From positions 2,328,019 to 2,392,018 of the forward strand of contig JAJEKB010021543.1 in the NCBI GenBank assembly GCA_022393335.1: a stretch of DNA of 64,000 nt. The letters run 5' to 3'. Position 1 is the first letter of the stretch; each line of letters begins with the position of its first letter. The notes beneath the pieces were generated by a model. That model worked only from the letters and a program-made list of their open reading frames with translations. It ran no database searches and was not told the origin of the DNA. This stretch comes from Macrotrachela quadricornifera. Its lineage: Eukaryota; Rotifera; Eurotatoria; Philodinida; Philodinidae. The translations under genes and the position numbers were made by a program. Of the stretch, positions 58,430 to 64,000 are shown in pieces.

Positions 58430-58935
58430 ATCCTATCGATTACTGTTAGGTTCTCCAGAGCTACTCTATGGAGGTACTCAATAGCCTATAGGTACCCTTA
58501 AATAACAGTATCTGAGGAACTATGGATACCCATAGGATCTCTATAGCATGACTCTGGACAGCCTATGAGCACTCTATAGCATAGCCCTTAAGCATTTATG
58601 TGCACCTCATATAGTGGCTCCTGACGATCTAAGGATACCCCTACAGGATAGCCTTTGATGATCTATGAATATCGCTATATAATAGGATTTGAGAGCATAA
58701 AGGTACCTTGCATAATAGCCCTTAAGGACCTATGGATGCTCTCATATAATAACCTTTAAAGATCTATGAGTATCCTTATATAGTAGGACTTGGGAAACTA
58801 AAGGTACCTCCAAAATATAGCACTTGAAGACCTATGGGTACCCCTATATAATAGTACTTGATGTCCTAAGGGTACTTCCAACATATAGCACTTAAGGACG
58901 TAAGGGTAGTTTCGAAATATAGGACTTCATGACCA
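58430..58935. repeat. 34-bp tandem repeats, right arm (inner part)
   Basis: Units such as ATAGCACTTGA(G/A)GACCTA followed by (A/G)GGTACC(T/C)C repeat with a period near 34-35 bp, in inverse orientation to the left-arm block at 55,905-56,115. About fourteen diverged units fit in this part. The block continues at 59,611-59,885 beyond the hAT-like insertion. Confidence 0.82.
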
Positions 58936-58943
58936 ATGAGCAC

Positions 58944-59602
58944 TAGGGACCTGCGGTATCAACTTTTATGACTCCTAAACTTGACTCCAACTCCGAAATT
59001 TTTTGTTGTTGAATACAATTCCAACTCCGACTTCGAAAGTTTTTAGTCTTCTGAGTCTGACTCCGACAAACTCTGAAAAATTTTTAACAATGTGAGCTAA
59101 AGTTTATCCATCACAAACGCAAAAGGATTTGTTAATAGTTTTAAAATGCGCACTTTAGCTCACTAGAACAAGGGTTCAAAATCACAGAATAAGTTTCTTT
59201 TTACCTATGCATTCTATAGTCAAACTTTGAGTAGTGTAGTCAAATACCTTAAACAATCCGTTTTCATAGAACCCTTCAATGACCATGAAATTATTGAGTT
59301 TCATGTTTATCTATATTTCAAAAATATATAAAAAAGTAAAAACGATAAAGAAAGAGATTAAATTACGTCTGTAGTCATGTAGTGTAATGAGATATCTATG
59401 TAATCATGTATCACTAATCATACGATAACACAATCGAAGCAGAATGTGAGGTTTGCATTTTTTAACATTTTGTTCCTGAGAGATTATACCGTATGCAATA
59501 ATTTTGACTGCAATTTTGACTTCGAAAATTTTTACTTTTCTGACTCCGGCCCCAATGGAGTCGGAGTCACAGTGGAGTTTCAAAGTCGAATGCAGATCTC
59601 TA
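58944..59602. mobile_element. hAT-like non-autonomous element (659 bp) with 8-bp target duplication
   Basis: The left end TAGGGACCTGCGGTATCAAC and the right end (inverse TAGAGATCTGCATTCGACTT) share the TAGRGAYCTGC hAT-type terminus. The flanks ATGAGCAC (58936-58943) and ATGAGTAC (59603-59610) form an 8-bp duplication with one mismatch. ACTCCGAC/GTCGGAGT repeats lie near both ends as inverted subterminal motifs. No transposase is seen. Confidence 0.85.
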
Positions 59603-59610
59603 ATGAGTAC

Positions 59611-59885
59611 CCCTATATAATAGTATTTGAATACCTAAGGGTACCTTCAAAATATAGCACTTGAGGACCTAAGGATACCTCCAAGATATAGGACTTGAGA
59701 ACCTATGAGCATCCCCAAATACAACACTTAGAAATTTATAGGCACCTCCAAAACAGAACACCTGAGGATCTGCGGATACTCCTATATTATAGTACTAGAG
59801 GACCTAATGGTACCTCCGAAATATAGAACTTGAGGAACTAAGGATACCTTCAAAATATTGGACTTGAGGACCTAAGGGTACAGTC
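59611..59885. repeat. 34-bp tandem repeats, right arm (outer part)
   Basis: Continues the 58,430-58,935 array after the hAT-like element: ACTTGAGGACCTAAGG followed by TACC(T/C)CC repeats at about 34 bp, for roughly eight units. Confidence 0.82.
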
Positions 59886-59899
59886 AGCGGAACCTTCGT

Positions 59900-60035
59900 A
59901 TCAACGATACGTACGATACCGTGGCGATCCGACAATTCGTCCGATACCATGGCGATATGTACGATACCGTGACGATCTGAAAATCCATCCGATACCATGG
60001 CGATACCTACGATACCGTGGCGATCCCGCAACCCG
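59900..60035. repeat. 48-bp higher-order GATACC repeat, right arm
   Basis: CGATACC starts at 59,914, 59,942, 59,962, 59,990 and 60,010, alternating 28 and 20 bp apart. The true unit is therefore a 48-bp dimer containing CGATACCATGGCGATA and CGATACCGTGGCGAT. It mirrors the left-arm GATACG block. Confidence 0.8.
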
Positions 60036-60128
60036 ACAATCCGCTTTTCCCCCCTTGCTTTTGACGCTTCTAGACATCTTCGGAACGTTTGCTTGGGTTC
60101 GGTAAAACACCTACGTCTTTTTAAAGTG

Positions 60129-61414
60129 TAATAGCTTCGTTTCATTGCACCATATCAATGGTAGTTTCGCAAAACCGCCTAAAATTTATCAGTTCTTGTG
60201 TAGAGGCTGTTCAAGTTGGATTCAAGTAGCATTGGATCGTTGTGCCTCCTCTGGAAGTACATGCGATAATGTATACTATCAAACATTCCTTATTTATTCG
60301 TTTGGCTATGAATGTTGCAATGTTCGCTGTAATACCTAACTTAAGAACACTTATCGTCACAAGGATACAACAAAACCTAGTAGACTTTATCAGCGAAGAT
60401 AGAAAGCATAAGAAAGAAATAGTGAAGAAGTGTCTGTGCAAATAGATCGAGTCGTCTAGAAGAAATGGGTCATTTCTATTTTTAATTCTTTTCTATGCAG
60501 TTTCAATACTTGTTTCTTTATTTTTTGCCAAAATCTACGTTGCAGAATTCTCTACAATAACGTATAAGAGGATCACTATCTTGAGAAATTATTCTTTGAT
60601 TTATACGTGCGAGTTTTCATAAGTATCTCGAAGTTGCTCTGTTAAAAGTGTAATTTTTGCCAAACCTGGGAAAAGAAAACTTTCTCCTGTGCTGCATGTT
60701 CTAATGGAAAAAAATTTTAATCACATCTGCAAAAAAAAGGGTTCTTCCAAGCTACCAAATGGCTACTCGTTTTTTTTTATTCTACAGCGTGCCAAACGGT
60801 AAAACGGAAAATACTAGTTTTTTAATTAGAAAGTTGGACATATTGAAGCTTCGCAACATTTTTTCTTCCTTATTCTATACTCACATTTGAAATCAAATGC
60901 CCTTATACATTTTTGTAGAGAATTGCACGGCGCATCTGTTGGTGAAAAGATATACTAGCAACAGTTAAAACAACCTAGAGGAAGGACCCTAGAATCATGC
61001 AATTATATAGATAATGCCAAGTTTGGTTTCTGTTAATTACTAAAGAAATCATTTATATTGTTGGAGACTGCCATTGAGTTGATGATCGAAACCTGTAGGG
61101 CTCATCATCAATTAGGTGATGCATAGCTATTTCTGAACAGTGAAGTGAAGCAACATTAATTAAATCTTGCGTTGTGATTAATGATACTTATACGTTGCTT
61201 CGAATAAATCTTATTCACTTGACCATTGTCAGGATCTTAATCCCAAAAACTATCTGTATGTTTGCGTGTTTATCCATAGCGTAGCAATTCATATCTATAT
61301 CGAAGCAAAAAAGAAATCTCTTAGTGGTATAACTTATACCTCATAGTTATATACAGTGAAAGTATTTTAGGTCCGCAAGCCCTACACAATGGGTAGCCGT
61401 AGGTCCTAAATAGA
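60129..61414. other. No firm gene; a cysteine-rich open frame at 60,133-60,339
   Basis: Directly after the composite element, the plus frame following TAATAG reads SFAKPPKIYQFLCRGCSSW, then ALDRCASSGSTCDN and YECCNVRCNT before a stop. It is cysteine-rich and protein-like but has no ATG, so it may be an exon remnant. At 61,368-61,420 two stray units of the AGGTCC 34-bp repeat occur. The rest shows nothing recognised. Confidence 0.4.
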
Positions 61415-62440
61415 GGTAGCACTTTCACTTTCATTATACTTTTAGTAAGAAATGCCGAAGAACTTTCTTTTTATTTTTCGTGTTCGGGATCAGAAGAGTA
61501 GGCTTGCATACTGTTTGAACAAGAAAAAGTTGAAAGTAGTCTAAAAGAAAGAGAATGAAAGTGAAGAGAAAGTCGAATGAATTGCTTTTTTTCGAAGAAG
61601 ACAATGTATTCGAAATCAACATTAAATTATGCATATAATTAAATTTTTAGGATCTATCTAGGTTTGGTTTTCCATACCTTTTCAAGGTCTATCTAGCAGT
61701 GGTTTCTATAACTTTTTGGGCATTGCCTAGGAGAAGTCCCTATAAGTTTTTCGGAACTATGTGGAGGCGCTCCTAATACTCTTTGGTTTGAAAGTACAAT
61801 ATAACAAATACAGTATCCGTAGTTTAACAAGAAAAATCAAATTCAAAAATTTGGACCAATCAATTTTAGATTCGTCGCACTTTCGTTCAGAACAGGCTGT
61901 TTGTCGAAAATAATGATTTTTCTATAAAGTTTGATGAAAGGTTTTTGGGGTCGAAGAATATAGATCTATAATTAATTTCTCACAATTTTCGAATTTGGTT
62001 TTTCTTGGGAAACTATCAATAGCGCATTGATATTAGTCCATCTCTACTATAACAGTTATCGAGGTCCTCGTTACGTAGGCTTTGAAAACTGATAGGAGCT
62101 ACTTCTATATAGGTTCTGAAAAGTAATAAGAATTACTTCTAGACAGATCTTGAAAATATATGGGAATCACTTCTTGATAAGCCTTGAAAAGTTATGGCAA
62201 CTAACCCTAGATAGGTTCTGAGGACGTAACTATATGCAAAATTTAATATGGATTCCGAATATGCCATTTTTTTAAAAATAAAACAACTAATTCAACTTTC
62301 GTTTTGATTTCTTTGGTTATTTTGCTTGTTAAAACATCACAGAGACCTACTTATTTGATCTTGAACACGAAAAATAAAAATAAAAGTTTTCCGACTTTCT
62401 TTTTTTTGGAAGAGAAAAGTGCTATCCATAGTTCTAAAGT
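61415..62440. repeat. Foldback element with 34-bp tandem repeats in both arms
   Basis: TTTATTTTTCGTGTTC followed by (G/A)(G/A)GATCA and AGTAGG occur at about 61,470 and, inverted, at about 62,370. Inside each arm is a tandem block. The left one (61,640-61,795) has 34-bp units such as TTTTCAAGGTCTATCTAGCA. The right one (62,070-62,225) has 34-bp units such as CTTGAAAAGTTATGGCAACT, in inverse orientation. A centre of about 270 bp separates them. No coding frame is seen. Confidence 0.78.
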
Positions 62441-63329
62441 ACTACTCATGTTTTCAAAATCACCCTGATTTGGACGATTAATCGGCAGTTTTTTTGATAA
62501 TGATGATAAATCCTGATTTTAATAAAAAAATTAGAGTTTTTGTAATATCCCTGCTAAATTACGACTAACGCAATCATTCACTTAACGTAATATCTTCTAA
62601 TTCAAAGAAAGAGAAAATAGCAAATCTAAGTGATGTCTTCAGTTAGAAAAAATTGAATTACAGATGTTACGTACTATAAAATATTGTTATTCTTTTACTC
62701 TTCTTTTTATATTAGGATCCCCGTCAATTTTTCAAAAATAGTCGAAGTCGAGATTTTATCATAGGGAGATGCATCAAAGTTTCCTCTTACAGAATAACTA
62801 TGGCTCAACACAAAATGAATTGATTTTGACGCACTTATCGTCTAAAACTTGGCTCTCACTATAATATTTTTCGAGAAATTTTCGCTGTTTCTTAGGCAGC
62901 TTTCTCTTTTTACATCAGCATTCCGTAAAGTTTTTTTAGATACTACTCACCACGAGACTATTAACACTTCAGACTAAGATCAGATATTTATAGCCTATTT
63001 TGAACACTGATACATAATTCAGATGTGTTTCGCAAAAATCAACTTCTAAAACTTATCTAGCCTTTTTCTCAAAATCAGTTTTTTCGAGTATACTGTTTAC
63101 GCGAGGAAGGATTTCTTAATAACGACTCGATAGAGAAAGGATTTTTTTGCTAGTGCTGTATGCTACACTCTGCAGTGCTTGCATACATAAAGAAAAGATG
63201 TATAAAGCATAAGCTACATGATAAATGCAAAGCGTTTTACACCGTTCTGTCTCCAACATTGTATGGATTATTGATTAACACTTGAAGGGAAATTGCATTA
63301 ATAAAATAGTAAGATAAAATTCGTAAGAA
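62441..63329. other. No recognisable gene
   Basis: AT-rich sequence with short, meaningless frames. No repeat structure or transposon end was found. Confidence 0.5.
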
Positions 63330-63440
63330 ATGAAGAAAAGAGAAGAAAATGAAAGAAAAAAAGAAAAAAAAGAATCTAAAAACGGAAAAAGAACAAATAG
63401 AGACGAGAAAGAGAAACAGAGAAAGAAAGGAAAGGAGTGT
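63330..63440 (+). repeat. Purine-rich (GA/A) tract, about 110 bp
   Basis: Almost every base is A or G on the plus strand, as in AAGAAAAGAGAAGAAAATG and GAAAGAAAGGAAAGG. The Lys/Glu-rich frame through it and the Phe/Leu-rich antisense frame are low-complexity by-products. Confidence 0.85.
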
Positions 63441-63620
63441 AAGACTGTGAGAACAAACTACGAGAGCGAAATCCATGGATACATCAATCTGTTATTTATT
63501 TCTTGCCACGTGGCATTACAACATTGTCTCAGAAAAGGATATGCATCTTAATAGATACGATTCATGTCTATTTAATAGTTGTTGAACCAGGAGGGATATT
63601 TTATTGTATAGCAGGTAATT

Positions 63621-63790
63621 AGGGCTAGGTCGTAATAGAACCCGATTTTTGAATTTCTCTTTTGTTGAAATAAAAAACCATGACACTTCATTTTTATTAG
63701 CGCTTGGAATTTGAAAGTTAATTAACGAAGTATTTTTAAAAATCAAACAAAAGAGAATTCAAAAGTCGGACTCTATTATGACCTAGCCCT
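63621..63790. mobile_element. MITE (170 bp)
   Basis: The left end AGGGCTAGGTCGTAATAGAA and the right end (inverse AGGGCTAGGTCATAATAGAG) pair over about 48 bp, including TTTTGAATT(T)CTCTTTTGTT. No target duplication is certain. It has no coding capacity. The final bases to 64,000 show nothing further. Confidence 0.85.
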
Positions 63791-64000
63791 GAGGATATTC
63801 TCCAAATTAAAAAACCTGCCGACATACTCAGATAGTAATCATACGTTGAAAATCTTTACCGCGCTAAAGCTACTTTCGACCAATAAATTGGTTATAACTT
63901 ATTAGTTTCTTGGAAATTTGGAGAGATATTTTGTTAGCGATGGTGAGTGTTTTCGCTATCAGTTCTCTTTCTTCTCTGCAATGCATCACGTTTAGAGACA

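Larger units (their letters stand above)
55325..60128. mobile_element. Composite inverted-repeat transposon with nested insertions (4.8 kb)
   Basis: The left terminus CACTCTAAAAAAAGAAGTG with GTGTTTTACC and the right terminus (inverse CACTTTAAAAAGACG, GGTGTTTTACC) are inverse copies. TA lies on both sides (55323-55324 and 60129-60130). Arms contain AAAAGCGGATT, a GATACG-rich block and a 34-bp tandem block in mirrored order. A 2,282-bp transposon (56,124-58,405) and a 659-bp hAT-like element (58,944-59,602) have inserted later. Without them the host element is about 1.85 kb. No transposase is visible. Outer arms are clearly diverged while the inner element's repeats are nearly identical, which gives a relative age order. 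Confidence 0.75.

Noticed and set aside
63330..63476. Lys/Glu-rich and antisense Phe/Leu-rich open frames
   Set aside because: They come from a purine-rich low-complexity tract.

Overview
This 64 kb, AT-rich window is eukaryotic nuclear DNA. Genes carry GT-AG introns, mostly 50-180 bp, and no operon or ribosome-binding-site logic fits. The best inference is a bdelloid rotifer or a close relative. The reasons are a decayed Penelope-like reverse transcriptase of the Athena type, RING/TRAF-zinc-finger/MATH genes, many DNA transposons and tiny introns. This assignment rests on recognised families, not on a database search. Gene density is low and mobile DNA is abundant, as in a subtelomeric or accessory region.

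Layout. 1-500: a 100-bp tandem repeat. 1,107-2,971 (+): an unrecognised five-exon gene of 532 codons. 5,102-5,410 (-): an unrecognised exon. 6,275-8,990 (-): a decayed Penelope-like segment made of a coiled-coil-like ORF and RT fragments. 9,715-12,496: an apparently intact pogo/Tigger-like transposon with 351-bp inverted repeats and a spliced transposase. 12,530-14,044: two inverted-repeat elements. 18,172-21,812 (-): a complete TRAF-like gene. 23,690-29,978: several foldback elements, possible Helitron ends and a dead Tc1 copy. 34,742-35,240 (+): a ninjurin gene with a 30-bp micro-exon. 40,460-42,150: an element with iteron ends and a SWIM-finger remnant. 42,500-44,344: a foldback element and hAT-like MITEs with 8-bp target duplications. 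47,648-51,879 (+): a second complete TRAF-like gene in opposite orientation, with a dead mariner in its third intron. 52,850-53,461 (-): a sigma-type glutathione S-transferase ORF with one in-frame stop. 55,325-60,128: a nested composite transposon. 61,415-62,440: a foldback element with 34-bp repeats. 63,621-63,790: a small MITE.

How the parts relate. The two TRAF-like genes are paralogues: exons 2 and 3 are the same size (49 and 93 bp) and intron 3 is long in both. Each long intron holds a different Tc1/mariner-superfamily insertion. Ninjurin (plasma-membrane rupture and adhesion), TRAF-like proteins (RING/MATH signalling adaptors) and GST (detoxification) are ordinary metazoan functions with no visible operon-like link. 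The most unusual signal is structural: several unrelated-looking elements combine inverted arms with short tandem repeats in those arms (about 20, 34, 40 or 48 bp), and at 55-60 kb such elements are nested inside one another.
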